64,000 nucleotides of DNA from Chromobacterium phragmitis (GCF_003325475.1 NZ_CP029495.1:2170001-2234000), one strand, 5' to 3'. Positions 16,261 to 24,185 are shown, counted from the first letter of the stretch. The notes: a model not told the origin generated them from the sequence alone. Numbers and translations are program-made.

Positions 16261-16282
16261 CAAGGAAAGGTTCCCGAGTCAA
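16254..16282 (-). promoter_or_regulatory. Candidate rpoH promoter overlapping the CIRCE operator
   Basis: On the - strand TTGACT (16282-16277), a 17-nt spacer and TAGCAC (16259-16254). The -10 hexamer is part of the distal CIRCE arm, so repressor binding would exclude polymerase. The -35 is good (5 of 6) but the -10 matches only 3 of 6. Confidence 0.45.
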
Positions 16283-16331
16283 TGATATTTAACAATCGAC
16301 TTGATAGTCGAAACCTTTCGCTTGTCATGAT

Positions 16332-17240
16332 TTACTTGGGCTCGACCTTGCGCAGATGATGGTCGGCCGCCAATCGAGCGCCCAGCATCGCCAGCGCGGC
16401 GGAGACGCTGATCAGTGCCGCGAGCTCCGGCAGATTCAGCGAGCGCAACTCCACCCGCTCGCCGTACAGCAGGGCGAATTCGCGGATGGCCGGGTTGGCC
16501 ATCGCCGCCAGCCAGCTGGAGAGTCCCCAGGCCAAGAGCGCGGCCAGCACGCCCTGCCACAGGGCGTGGTACATGAATGGACGACGGATGAAGCTGTCGG
16601 TGGCGCCGATCAGCTTGGATACCTCGATCTCGTCCTGGCGCGCCAGGATCTGCATCCGGATCGCGTTATGGGTGACCAGCACCAGCGCCAGGCCCAGCGC
16701 GGCGGCCAGGAACCAGGTCAGCTTGGCGCCCATTTCCACCATGCCGTACAGGCGTTTGGCCCAGCTGGCGTCGAATTGCGCCAGTTCCACCATCGGCAAG
16801 CCGGACAGTTCCTTCTGCAGCATGTCGAGCTCGCGCGGTTCCAGTGTTTTCGGCGTCACTACGAAGGCATCCGGCAGAGGATTGCCTTCCAGGCCGTCTG
16901 ACAGGCCGGCAAGCCCGTTGCGTTTTTCCAGGTCTTGCAGCGCCTGGGTCTTGCCGACGAAGGTGAAGCCCTTCACCTTGGGGTGATGGGACAGCGTGCT
17001 GTCGACGGCGGCGATGTCGGCCTGCTCGGCGGCCTGCTCCATGAATAGCGTGATCTGCGGCGTGGCGGTGAGGCGGCCCACCCAGTCCTGCACGCTGCTG
17101 ACGGCGAGGTAAAGGGACAAGGGCAGCGCCAGCGCCAAGGCCAGCATCAGCAGGGTCAGAAGGCTGCCGAAGGGTTGGCGCAGAATCTTGGCCAGCGCCT
17201 GCTTGGCGCTTTGCCAGTTCAGGTAGAGAAAGTGTTTCAT
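16332..17240 (-). CDS. ftsX: Cell-division membrane protein FtsX
   Basis: The transmembrane partner of FtsE in the ABC-like complex that links the division ring to peptidoglycan hydrolase activation. The 302 residues have a cytoplasmic N-terminus, TM1 around 22-44, a periplasmic domain, and three further TM helices. The motif ALGLALVLVTHNAIRMQI marks the second span, followed by the cytoplasmic loop EIEVSKLIGATDSFIRRPF, the FtsE-contact loop. Its ATG overlaps the ftsE stop codon (ATGA), so the two are translationally coupled. Confidence 0.95.
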   Translation of the reverse strand: MKHFLYLNWQSAKQALAKILRQPFGSLLTLLMLALALALPLSLYLAVSSVQDWVGRLTATPQITLFMEQAAEQADIAAVDSTLSHHPKVKGFTFVGKTQALQDLEKRNGLAGLSDGLEGNPLPDAFVVTPKTLEPRELDMLQKELSGLPMVELAQFDASWAKRLYGMVEMGAKLTWFLAAALGLALVLVTHNAIRMQILARQDEIEVSKLIGATDSFIRRPFMYHALWQGVLAALLAWGLSSWLAAMANPAIREFALLYGERVELRSLNLPELAALISVSAALAMLGARLAADHHLRKVEPK

Positions 17241-17890
17241 GCGGCGAACTGTCCTTCCCTCAGGCGGATGATGCGGCGGCCGTAGTCTTCCATCAGGGTT
17301 TCGTCATGGGCGGAGATCAGCACGGTGACGCCCACTTGGTGGAAGGACTTGAACAGCTCCATGATGTCCAGCGCGTAGGCGCGGTCCAGGTTGGCGGACG
17401 GCTCGTCGGCCAGCAGGATGCTGGGACGGTGCACCACGGCGCGGGCGATGCACAGCCGCTGTTGCTCGCCGCCGGACAGGCGGATCGGCATCATTTTTTC
17501 CTTGCTGAGCAGCCCCACCTTGTCCAGCGCGGCGCGCACGCGTTTGGCGGCGTCGCGGCGGTCGAAGCCTATGATGTCCAGCGGCAGCATCACGTTGTCG
17601 AACACGCTGCGGTCGAACAATATCTTGTGGTCCTGGAATACCATGCCCAGGTGTTGGCGCACATAGGGCACCTGGCTTGAGCGCAGCTTGGAGAGGTTCT
17701 GGCCGTTGACCAGCACGCCGCCGCTGGTAGCGCGTTCGATGCCGGCGATCAGCTTCAGCAGGGTGGACTTGCCGGCGCCGGAGTGGCCGGCCAGAAACAC
17801 CATCTCGCCGGTTTCTATCGTGAACGACAGGTTCTTCAGGGCTTCGTTGCCGCCGGGATAGCGCTTGGTGACCTGGTCGAACTGTATCAT
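17237..17890 (-). CDS. ftsE: Cell-division ATP-binding protein FtsE
   Basis: A 217-residue ABC ATPase that drives FtsX conformational change at the septum. It shows Walker A GHSGAGKSTLL, the Q-loop FQDHKI, the signature LSGGEQQR, Walker B ILLADEPSANLD and the switch His in ISAHDE. YPGG in the N-terminus is typical of FtsE. Order ftsY-ftsE-ftsX on one strand matches the enterobacterial cluster, with rpoH next as in E. coli. The spacer to ftsY is 55 nt and contains a GC-rich hairpin (near 17921-17936 on the + strand) that may attenuate transcription. Confidence 0.97.
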   Translation of the reverse strand: MIQFDQVTKRYPGGNEALKNLSFTIETGEMVFLAGHSGAGKSTLLKLIAGIERATSGGVLVNGQNLSKLRSSQVPYVRQHLGMVFQDHKILFDRSVFDNVMLPLDIIGFDRRDAAKRVRAALDKVGLLSKEKMMPIRLSGGEQQRLCIARAVVHRPSILLADEPSANLDRAYALDIMELFKSFHQVGVTVLISAHDETLMEDYGRRIIRLREGQFAA

Positions 17891-17945
17891 GTGGTTTCCC
17901 GCTTGTTGGCTGAGAAAGGCGGCCCGTGGGCCGCAGGCTGTGTTT

Positions 17946-19079
17946 TTATTCGAACAGGGCGTCGATGTAGTCGCGGCTGTCGAAGGGGCGCAGGTCGTCT
18001 ATGCTCTCGCCTACGCCGACAAAGCGCAGCGGAATCGGCCGCTGCTTGGCGATGGCGGCGATGACGCCGCCCTTGGCGGTGCCGTCCAGTTTGGTCAGGA
18101 TCAAGCCGGTGAGACCCAGCGCGTCGTCGAAGGCCTTGACCTGGTTGACGGTGTTCTGGCCGATATTGGCGTCTAGCACCAGCACCACCTCGTGCGGCGC
18201 ATCGGGCAACGCCTTCTGGATCACGCGCTTCACCTTTTTGATTTCCTCCATCAAGTGCAGCTGCGTCGGCAGGCGGCCGGCGGTGTCGGCCAGCACGATG
18301 TCGATGCCGCGGGCGACGGCGGCCTGGATCGCGTCATAGCACACGGCGGCGGAGTCGCCGCCTTGCTGCGCGATCACGGTGACGTTGTTGCGCTCGCCCC
18401 AGGCGATCAACTGCTCGCGCGCGGCGGCGCGGAAGGTGTCGCCGGCCGCCAGCAGCACGCTCTTGCCCTGGCTTTGGTAGTACTTGGCCAGCTTGCCGAT
18501 GGAGGTGGTCTTGCCGGCGCCGTTGACGCCGGTCATCATGATTACGAATGGCTTCTTGCCTTCCACGTTCAGCGGCACTTCCAGCGGGCCGATCAGGTCC
18601 TGCAGCGAATCCTTCAGCGCGCCCTTCAGTTCCGACGCGTCTTTCAGTCCCTTCAGCGACACCCGCTCTCGCACATCGCCCAGCAGATGGACGGTGGCAT
18701 CCATGCCCATGTCCGCGGTCAGCAGCACCGTTTCCAGTTCTTCATACAGGTCTTCGTCTATCTTGCCGCCGCCGAATACGCCGGCCAACGACTTGCCGAG
18801 CTTGTCGCGGGTTTTGGCCAGACCCGCCTTCAGCCGTTCGGTCCAGCTCATTTTCTTCAGCGGGGCGGGCTCGGCCGGCGCGGTAGGAGCCGGCAGAGGC
18901 TGGGCGGGCACAGGGGGGGCGATGGGCGCGGGTTCGGCATCATGGGCGGGGATCGCCGCGAGTACGGCTGCCTGCGGCGCCGGCGCGACGGGGGGTGTCG
19001 GTTCCAGCGCGTCAGCCACCGGCGTTTCGATCAGCGGCGTTTCCGCCGGTTTGGGTTTTTTCTTGAAGAAGCTAAACAT
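17946..19079 (-). CDS. ftsY: Signal recognition particle receptor FtsY
   Basis: The GTPase that docks SRP-ribosome complexes at the membrane. The 377 residues consist of a short Lys-rich amphipathic start (FSFFKKKPKP), a Pro/Ala-rich acidic linker (about residues 12-72), a four-helix N domain, and the G domain. G-domain motifs are GVNGAGKTTSIGKLA (G1), DTFRAAA (G2), DTAGRLPT (G3), TKLDGTAKGG (G4) and the C-terminal VGVGESIDDLRPF. It diverges from rsmD, a common arrangement in proteobacteria. Confidence 0.97.
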   Translation of the reverse strand: MFSFFKKKPKPAETPLIETPVADALEPTPPVAPAPQAAVLAAIPAHDAEPAPIAPPVPAQPLPAPTAPAEPAPLKKMSWTERLKAGLAKTRDKLGKSLAGVFGGGKIDEDLYEELETVLLTADMGMDATVHLLGDVRERVSLKGLKDASELKGALKDSLQDLIGPLEVPLNVEGKKPFVIMMTGVNGAGKTTSIGKLAKYYQSQGKSVLLAAGDTFRAAAREQLIAWGERNNVTVIAQQGGDSAAVCYDAIQAAVARGIDIVLADTAGRLPTQLHLMEEIKKVKRVIQKALPDAPHEVVLVLDANIGQNTVNQVKAFDDALGLTGLILTKLDGTAKGGVIAAIAKQRPIPLRFVGVGESIDDLRPFDSRDYIDALFE

Positions 19080-19268
19080 GCGTCAATGAGCCAGAAAAGC
19101 GGTAAATGGCTAAATTGTATCCTCAAACGCCGCCGAGCACAGGATTGGCTGGCGCGAAGGCGAGGGTGAACTGAAAACATATATAAGGAATGGGCGGAAA
19201 TTTTCGCCGCCCGCGCGACAGATTCCGCGTCCGCCGCGCGGGAATGAGGCGCTAAAGTCCTGATCAGG

Positions 19269-19299
19269 TTAAACTCTCGCGCTTGTCCCAAGAGTTTAA
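19269..19299 (+). other. Long inverted repeat directly before rsmD
   Basis: TTAAACTCT and AGAGTTTAA form a perfect 9-bp inverted repeat with a 13-nt centre, ending 6 nt before the rsmD ATG. There is no T-tract. It could be an operator in the ftsY-rsmD divergent region (19080-19305) or an RNA hairpin occluding ribosome binding; no clear SD is seen for rsmD. Confidence 0.5.
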
Positions 19300-19305
19300 G
19301 CTTTC

Positions 19306-19860
19306 ATGAGTCAGACACGTAACAAGGTCAGAATCATCGGCGGCGATTTCCGCCGTCGTCTATTGCCCTTTCCGGAGGCCGAAGGCCTGCGTCCGACGCC
19401 GGACCGGGTGCGCGAAACGCTGTTCAACTGGCTGGGCCAGGATTTGTACGGCAAAAACTGCCTGGACCTGTTCGCGGGTAGCGGCGCGCTCGGCTTCGAG
19501 GCGGCATCCCGTTCGGCGCGCCGGGTGGTGATGGTGGAGAAGTCGCGCAAGGCTTACGAGTCGCTGCAGGATAATCGCCGCCAACTGCAAGCCGACGCGA
19601 TCGACGTGGTCGCGGGCGATGCGCTGTTGTACCTGAAGAACAGCCGCGAAACCTTTGATGTCATCTTCCTGGACCCGCCGTACGATTCCGACTTGCTGGA
19701 GCAGGCGCTGCCGCTGGCGCTGGCGCGTCTATCGGAAGAGGGCGTGCTGTATATGGAGGCCAGGCAGTGGCCGGAGGCCTTGCCCGACGGCGCGGAGACG
19801 TTGCGGCGCGGCAAGGCTGGCACCGTCCAGTATGGCTTGCTGGGGCGGAGCGCCGGCTAG
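19306..19860 (+). CDS. rsmD: 16S rRNA (guanine966-N2)-methyltransferase
   Basis: Methylates G966 of 16S rRNA in the assembled 30S subunit. The 184 residues show the RsmD start VRIIGGDFRRR, RPTPDRVRETLFNWL, the AdoMet-binding motif DLFAGSGALGFEA, and the catalytic DPPYDS motif of N2-guanine methyltransferases. Length is normal. It diverges from ftsY. The SD is poor and an inverted repeat sits at the expected ribosome-binding position, suggesting low or controlled translation. Confidence 0.95.
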   Translation: MSQTRNKVRIIGGDFRRRLLPFPEAEGLRPTPDRVRETLFNWLGQDLYGKNCLDLFAGSGALGFEAASRSARRVVMVEKSRKAYESLQDNRRQLQADAIDVVAGDALLYLKNSRETFDVIFLDPPYDSDLLEQALPLALARLSEEGVLYMEARQWPEALPDGAETLRRGKAGTVQYGLLGRSAG

Positions 19861-19910
19861 CCGGCACGCCGCGCGGAGTTGGCGCCTATATGGATATAAC
19901 CAGCGCGAAC

Positions 19911-19939
19911 TTGCGACCCCGGGCGGCGGGTGACAGAAT
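19911..19939 (+). promoter_or_regulatory. Candidate promoter of the ferredoxin gene
   Basis: TTGCGA, a 17-nt spacer and CAGAAT lie 31 nt before the ferredoxin ATG. The -10 is imperfect. Confidence 0.4.
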
Positions 19940-19969
19940 TCATGTTGTGGAATACCTGAGGAAATTACT

Positions 19970-20221
19970 ATGTCTTTGATGATTACCGACGAATGCATCA
20001 ACTGCGACGTCTGTGAGCCGGAGTGCCCGAACAACGCGATCTCCCAGGGCGAGGAGATCTATCAGATCGATCCCAATCTGTGCACCCAGTGCGTGGGCCA
20101 CTACGATGAGCCGCAGTGCCAGCAGGTCTGTCCGGTGGACTGCATCCCGCTGGATCCGTCCCATGAGGAGACTCAGGAGGCGCTTCATCAGAAATATTTG
20201 AAGATTTCCGGTCAGGCCTGA
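19970..20221 (+). CDS. YfhL-family 2[4Fe-4S] ferredoxin
   Basis: An 83-residue low-potential ferredoxin. The first cluster motif is C-x2-C-x2/3-C-x3-C (CINCDVCEPECPNNAI). The second has the longer loop seen in the YfhL/Alvin group (CTQCVGHYDEPQCQQVCPVDCI), giving a 2[4Fe-4S] protein with an altered second site. An acidic/helical tail follows, as in that family. The SD GAGGAAA is good. Its electron partners are not evident here. A strong terminator follows, so it is monocistronic or ends the rsmD unit. Confidence 0.9.
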   Translation: MSLMITDECINCDVCEPECPNNAISQGEEIYQIDPNLCTQCVGHYDEPQCQQVCPVDCIPLDPSHEETQEALHQKYLKISGQA

Positions 20222-20248
20222 GTTGGCTAAGTGCTTGATGCAAAATGA

Positions 20249-20277
20249 AATGCCCCGTCTTCGTCGGGGCATTTTTT
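20249..20277 (+). terminator. Intrinsic terminator after the ferredoxin gene
   Basis: AATGCCCCG and CGGGGCATT form the stem with a 7-nt loop, followed by a T-rich tail. Confidence 0.9.
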
Positions 20278-20317
20278 ATTTTCGGGCGAAAAAACGCGGA
20301 TTTTTTTGCGAAAGGTG

Positions 20318-20346
20318 TTGACGACCAGGCAGGCCATCTATAATAT
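20318..20346 (+). promoter_or_regulatory. Promoter of the tRNA-tuf operon
   Basis: TTGACG is followed by TATAAT at 15 nt or, overlapping it, TAATAT at 17 nt. Poly-A and poly-T runs at 20289-20307 lie upstream and may act as an UP element. Transcription would start about 10 nt before tRNA-Tyr. Confidence 0.7.
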
Positions 20347-20360
20347 TCGGGTCTCTTTCA

Positions 20361-20445
20361 GGAGGGATTCCCGAGCGGTCAAAGGGATCAGACTGTAAAT
20401 CTGACGGCTCTGCCTTCGAAGGTTCGAATCCTTCTCCCTCCACCA
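20361..20445 (+). tRNA. tRNA-Tyr (anticodon GTA)
   Basis: The acceptor stem GGAGGGA pairs with TCCCTCC; the anticodon loop CTGTAAA reads GTA. A long variable arm is present, as expected for tRNA-Tyr. The CCA end is encoded. Confidence 0.97.
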
Positions 20446-20498
20446 GAATTAGATGAAGCGCTTGGCAGTGAAGTTAAGCTGTCTTGTTGTAAAGCCAG

Positions 20499-20572
20499 GC
20501 GGGTGTAGCTCAATGGTAGAGCAGAAGCCTTCCAAGCTTACGACGAGGGTTCGATTCCCTTCACCCGCTCCA
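20499..20572 (+). tRNA. tRNA-Gly (anticodon TCC)
   Basis: The acceptor stem GCGGGTG pairs with CACCCGC; the anticodon loop reads TCC; T-loop TTCGATT. CCA is encoded. It is the second tRNA of the Tyr-Gly-Thr-tuf array known from enterobacteria. Confidence 0.97.
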
Positions 20573-20598
20573 AGCGTTTGATATAGCCTGTTTTAAGG

Positions 20599-20673
<75 letters not shown>

Positions 20674-20711
20674 CCAATTTATTTGCTTGTTTCGTATTCA
20701 GGAAATTTGCC

Positions 20712-21902
20712 ATGGCTAAGGAAAAGTTCGAGCGGACCAAACCGCACGTAAACGTCGGCACCATCGGTCACGTGGACCATGGTAAAACCACTCTGACCGC
20801 TGCTATCACCACCATTCTGTCCAAGAAGTTCGGTGGCGAAGCCAAGGACTACTCCCAGATCGACAGCGCGCCGGAAGAAAAGGCTCGCGGTATCACCATC
20901 AATACCGCGCACGTTGAATACGAAACCGAATCCCGCCACTACGCCCACGTAGACTGCCCGGGCCACGCTGACTATGTGAAGAACATGATCACCGGCGCGG
21001 CTCAGATGGACGGCGCGATCCTGGTTTGCTCGGCCGCTGACGGCCCGATGCCGCAAACCCGCGAACACATCCTGCTGTCCCGCCAGGTTGGCGTGCCGTA
21101 CATCATCGTCTACCTGAACAAGGCTGACCTGGTTGACGACGCCGAGCTGCTGGAACTGGTGGAAATGGAAGTGCGCGATCTGCTGTCTTCCTACGACTTC
21201 CCGGGCGACGACACTCCGATCGTGACCGGCTCTGCTCGTCTGGCGCTGGAAGGCGACCAGTCCGAAATGGGCGAACCGTCCATCTTCCGTCTGGCCGACG
21301 CTCTGGACTCCTACATCCCGACTCCGGAACGCGCCATCGACAAGCCGTTCCTGCTGCCGATCGAAGACGTGTTCTCGATCTCCGGCCGCGGCACCGTGGT
21401 GACCGGTCGCGTTGAGCGCGGCATCGTCAAGGTCGGCGAAGAGCTGGAAATCGTGGGTCTGAAAGACACCGTGAAGACCACCTGCACCGGCGTGGAAATG
21501 TTCCGCAAGCTGCTGGACCAAGGTCAGGCTGGCGACAACGTTGGCGTGCTGCTGCGCGGCACCAAGCGTGAAGACGTGGAGCGCGGCCAGGTTCTGGCCA
21601 AGCCGGGTTCGATCACCCCGCACACTGATTTCTCTGCTTCGGTTTACGTGCTATCCAAGGATGAAGGTGGTCGTCACACTCCGTTCTTCGCGAACTACCG
21701 TCCGCAGTTCTACTTCCGCACCACCGACGTGACCGGCGCGATCACGCTGGCTGAAGGTGTGGAAATGGTAATGCCGGGCGATAACGTGGAAATCACCGTT
21801 GCCCTGATCGCTCCGATCGCCATGGAAGAAGGTCTGCGCTTCGCTATCCGCGAAGGTGGCCGTACCGTTGGTGCCGGCGTGGTTGCTAAGATCATCAAGT
21901 AA
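20712..21902 (+). CDS. tuf: Elongation factor Tu (copy 1, tRNA-linked)
   Basis: The 396-residue GTPase that delivers aminoacyl-tRNA to the ribosome. GTP-binding motifs are GHVDHGKTTL, DCPGHADYVKNM and NKADLVDD; the three-domain length is normal. ATG 20712 follows AGGAAA. It differs from copy 2 (37313-38503) at only six residues, all in domain 3: D306, S308, T362, A364, I395 and K396 here. At DNA level the two are almost identical in the middle and diverge at both ends. Co-transcribed with upstream tRNA-Tyr, -Gly and -Thr and downstream tRNA-Trp. Confidence 0.98.
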   Translation: MAKEKFERTKPHVNVGTIGHVDHGKTTLTAAITTILSKKFGGEAKDYSQIDSAPEEKARGITINTAHVEYETESRHYAHVDCPGHADYVKNMITGAAQMDGAILVCSAADGPMPQTREHILLSRQVGVPYIIVYLNKADLVDDAELLELVEMEVRDLLSSYDFPGDDTPIVTGSARLALEGDQSEMGEPSIFRLADALDSYIPTPERAIDKPFLLPIEDVFSISGRGTVVTGRVERGIVKVGEELEIVGLKDTVKTTCTGVEMFRKLLDQGQAGDNVGVLLRGTKREDVERGQVLAKPGSITPHTDFSASVYVLSKDEGGRHTPFFANYRPQFYFRTTDVTGAITLAEGVEMVMPGDNVEITVALIAPIAMEEGLRFAIREGGRTVGAGVVAKIIK

Positions 21903-21909
21903 GGTTTAA

Positions 21910-21985
21910 AGGCCAGTAGCTCAATTGGTAGAGTATCGGTCTCCAAAACCGAGGGTTGGGGGTTCGAGACCCTCCTGGCCTGCCA
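21910..21985 (+). tRNA. tRNA-Trp (anticodon CCA)
   Basis: The acceptor stem AGGCCAG pairs with CTGGCCT; the anticodon loop CTCCAAA reads CCA. The 3' CCA is encoded. It lies 7 nt after tuf, as in other betaproteobacteria. Confidence 0.97.
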
Positions 21986-21990
21986 ATTAA

Positions 21991-22023
21991 GACCAGCCGG
22001 CGCGATGCGCCGGTTGGTCTTTT
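21991..22023 (+). terminator. Intrinsic terminator between tRNA-Trp and secE
   Basis: GACCAGCCGGCGC pairs with GCGCCGGTTGGTC (one G-T pair) around a 3-nt loop and is followed by TTTT. It closes the tRNA-tuf unit only 28 nt before secE, so secE-nusG relies on read-through or an unseen promoter. Confidence 0.85.
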
Positions 22024-22050
22024 GTCGCATGTGTGCGAGAGAAAATCGAC

Positions 22051-22407
22051 ATGGAAATGCAAGATAAGATCAAGTTGTTCCTGGCTGGTCTTGTGGTGGT
22101 CGCCGGCATTGTCGGCTTCTACCTGATCCCGGATGGCCAGGGCCTGTTGCGCGCGCTGGCGTTTGCCGCCTCCATCGTGCTGGCTGCCGGCGTGGTGTGG
22201 ACCTCCGCCCCGGGTAAGGGTTTGGTCGTGTATGCGAACGAGTCCATGGTCGAGGCCCGCAAGGTGGTATGGCCGACGCGCAAGGAGGCGACCCAGGTGA
22301 CGCTGATGGTGTTTGTATTTGTCACCGTCCTGGCGCTCTTCATGTGGCTGGTGGATTCCAGCTTGTCCTGGTTGTTTTACGATGTGATTCTCGGTCGAGG
22401 TAGATAA
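22051..22407 (+). CDS. secE: Preprotein translocase subunit SecE
   Basis: The clamp subunit of the SecYEG channel. The protein has 118 residues with three transmembrane helices (about 8-25, 33-50 and 88-110), the longer gamma/beta-type form. The conserved amphipathic motif EARKVVWPTRKEATQ precedes the last helix. I use ATG 22051 rather than the GTG at 22033, because GAGAGAAAA then serves as SD. The stop overlaps the nusG start by one base (TAATG), so secE-nusG is coupled. Confidence 0.95.
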   Translation: MEMQDKIKLFLAGLVVVAGIVGFYLIPDGQGLLRALAFAASIVLAAGVVWTSAPGKGLVVYANESMVEARKVVWPTRKEATQVTLMVFVFVTVLALFMWLVDSSLSWLFYDVILGRGR

Positions 22408-22940
22408 TGGCAAAGCGCTGGTATGTGGTACACGCTTACTCTGGTTTTGAGAAGAGCGTGCAAAAAGCGCTGCGTGAACGTATCGAGCGTTCCGACATCG
22501 CAGACCAATTTGGTCAGATTCTGGTGCCGGTGGAAGAGGTCGTGGATGTCAAGAACGGCCGCAAGTCCATCACCGAGCGCAAGTTCTTCCCTGGCTACGT
22601 GCTGGTGGAGATGGAGATGACCGACGATACCTGGCACCTGGTGAAAAGCACGCCCAAGGTCACCGGTTTTGTTGGCGGCACGGCCAATCGCCCGGCTCCG
22701 ATCTCCAAGAAAGAGGTTGAGGCCATCATGCAGCAGATGCAGGAGGGCGTGGAGAAGCCGAAGCCGAAGGTGCTGTTCGAAGTGGGTGAGAAGGTCCGCG
22801 TCATCGATGGTCCGTTCAATGACTTCAACGGCAGCGTCGACGAGGTGAACTACGAGCGCAACAAGCTGCGCGTGTCGGTTCAGATCTTCGGTCGCGACAC
22901 GCCGGTGGAGCTGGAATTCAGCCAGGTGGAAAAGCTGTAA
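22407..22940 (+). CDS. nusG: Transcription elongation/termination factor NusG
   Basis: Links RNA polymerase with Rho or with ribosomal protein S10. The 177 residues begin KRWYVVHAYSGFE and include FFPGYVLVEMEM (polymerase-binding NGN domain) and a C-terminal KOW domain with VRVIDGPFNDFNGSV. Length is normal. It overlaps secE by one base and is followed by a promoter for rplK. Confidence 0.97.
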   Translation: MAKRWYVVHAYSGFEKSVQKALRERIERSDIADQFGQILVPVEEVVDVKNGRKSITERKFFPGYVLVEMEMTDDTWHLVKSTPKVTGFVGGTANRPAPISKKEVEAIMQQMQEGVEKPKPKVLFEVGEKVRVIDGPFNDFNGSVDEVNYERNKLRVSVQIFGRDTPVELEFSQVEKL

Positions 22941-22948
22941 ATTTCTGC

Positions 22949-22977
22949 TTGTCAATGTTGGCGAAGGCGTGTAAAGT
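22949..22977 (+). promoter_or_regulatory. Promoter of the rplKA operon
   Basis: TTGTCA, a 17-nt spacer and TAAAGT lie between nusG and rplK. Its position matches the L11 promoter known in E. coli. Confidence 0.6.
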
Positions 22978-22992
22978 GTTGCGCTTTCGTCT

Positions 22993-23022
22993 GGGAAGCG
23001 AAGTGATCTTCGCGTTATACCC
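22993..23022 (+). promoter_or_regulatory. Possible L1-binding stem-loop in the rplK leader
   Basis: GGG-AAG-CGAAG-TGAT-CTTCG-CGTTATA-CCC can fold into a helix with an asymmetric internal loop, 18 nt before rplK. L1 is known to repress its own operon by binding such a structure that mimics its 23S rRNA site; the identity here is inferred from position and shape. Confidence 0.4.
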
Positions 23023-23040
23023 ATTTTAGGAGTTTTAATC

Positions 23041-23472
23041 GTGGCAAAGAAAATTGTCGGCTACATCAAGCTGCAAGTCGCCGCTGGCAAAGCCAACCCG
23101 TCGCCCCCGATCGGTCCGGCTCTGGGTCAGCGCGGTCTGAACATTATGGAATTCTGCAAGGCGTTCAATGCTCAAACCCAGGGCATGGAACCCGGCATGC
23201 CGATTCCGGTTGTGATCACCGCTTACGCGGACAAGTCCTTCACCTTCACCATGAAGACGCCGCCGGCGACCTTCCTGCTGAAGAAGGCTGCCGGCATCAA
23301 GTCCGGTTCCGCCAAGGCTCACGTGGACAAGGTTGGCAAGGTAACCCGCGCTCAGCTGGAAGAAATCGCCAAGACCAAGCAAGCGGATTTGACCGCTGCT
23401 GATCTGGACGCCGCTGTTCGCACCATCGCCGGCTCTGCCCGTTCGATGGGTCTGGAAGTGGAGGGCGTGTAA
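23041..23472 (+). CDS. rplK: 50S ribosomal protein L11
   Basis: The 143-residue protein of the GTPase-associated centre, contacting 23S rRNA and the elongation factors. The N-terminal motif SPPIGPALGQRGLNIMEFCK and the RNA-binding C-terminal domain ending SARSMGLEVEG are typical. The start is GTG, preceded by AGGAG. Followed after one base by rplA. Confidence 0.98.
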   Translation: MAKKIVGYIKLQVAAGKANPSPPIGPALGQRGLNIMEFCKAFNAQTQGMEPGMPIPVVITAYADKSFTFTMKTPPATFLLKKAAGIKSGSAKAHVDKVGKVTRAQLEEIAKTKQADLTAADLDAAVRTIAGSARSMGLEVEGV

Positions 23473-23473
23473 T

Positions 23474-24169
23474 ATGGCTAAGATCTCCAAGCGCCTGCAA
23501 ACTCTGAAGGCTACCGTCGATCGCAACAAGCTGTACGCTGTTGATGAAGCTATTGCCCTGGTTAAGGCTGCCGCCACCGCCAAGTTCGACGAGTCGATCG
23601 ACATCGCCGTGAACCTAGGCGTGGATCCGCGTAAATCCGACCAGGTCGTCCGTGGCGCTGTTGTGCTGCCGCGCGGCACTGGCAAGAGCGTGCGCGTTGC
23701 CGTGTTCGCTCAAGGCGCCAACGCTGAAGCCGCCAAGGCTGCCGGCGCTGACGTGGTGGGTTTCGATGATCTGGCCGAGCAAGTCAAGGCCGGCAACCTG
23801 AACTTCGACGTCGTGATCGCTTCCCCGGACGCCATGCGCGTTGTGGGTCAGCTGGGCCAAATCCTGGGTCCGCGCGGTCTGATGCCGAACCCGAAGGTTG
23901 GCACCGTGACCCCGAACGTCGCCGAAGCCGTGAAGAACGCCAAGGCGGGTCAGGTTCAATACCGTACCGACAAGGCGGGTATCATTCACGCCACCATCGG
24001 CCGCGCTTCGTTCGAAGTTGAAGCTCTGCGCGAAAACTTCTCCGCTCTGGTGGATGCCCTGGTGAAAGCCAAGCCGGCAGCCTCCAAGGGCGTGTATCTG
24101 AAAAAGATCGCCGTTTCCAGCACCATGGGCGTCGGCGCTCGAGTAGATACCGCTACCGTCAGCGCCTAA
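23474..24169 (+). CDS. rplA: 50S ribosomal protein L1
   Basis: The 231-residue protein of the L1 stalk, which moves deacylated tRNA out of the E site, and also the translational repressor of rplKA. Motifs are NLGVDPRKSDQVVRG, LPRGTGKSVRVAVF and LGPRGLMPNPKVGT. It starts one base after the rplK stop, implying tight coupling. The next coding gene, rplJ, is 338 nt away. Confidence 0.98.
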   Translation: MAKISKRLQTLKATVDRNKLYAVDEAIALVKAAATAKFDESIDIAVNLGVDPRKSDQVVRGAVVLPRGTGKSVRVAVFAQGANAEAAKAAGADVVGFDDLAEQVKAGNLNFDVVIASPDAMRVVGQLGQILGPRGLMPNPKVGTVTPNVAEAVKNAKAGQVQYRTDKAGIIHATIGRASFEVEALRENFSALVDALVKAKPAASKGVYLKKIAVSSTMGVGARVDTATVSA

Positions 24170-24185
24170 TCGCTGCCGGAGCATG

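Noticed and set aside
17921..17936. GC-rich hairpin between ftsY and ftsE as a full terminator
   Set aside because: The stem is strong, but on the - strand only a short CTTTCTC tract follows; co-transcription of ftsY-ftsE-ftsX is usual, so I treat it as at most a weak attenuator.
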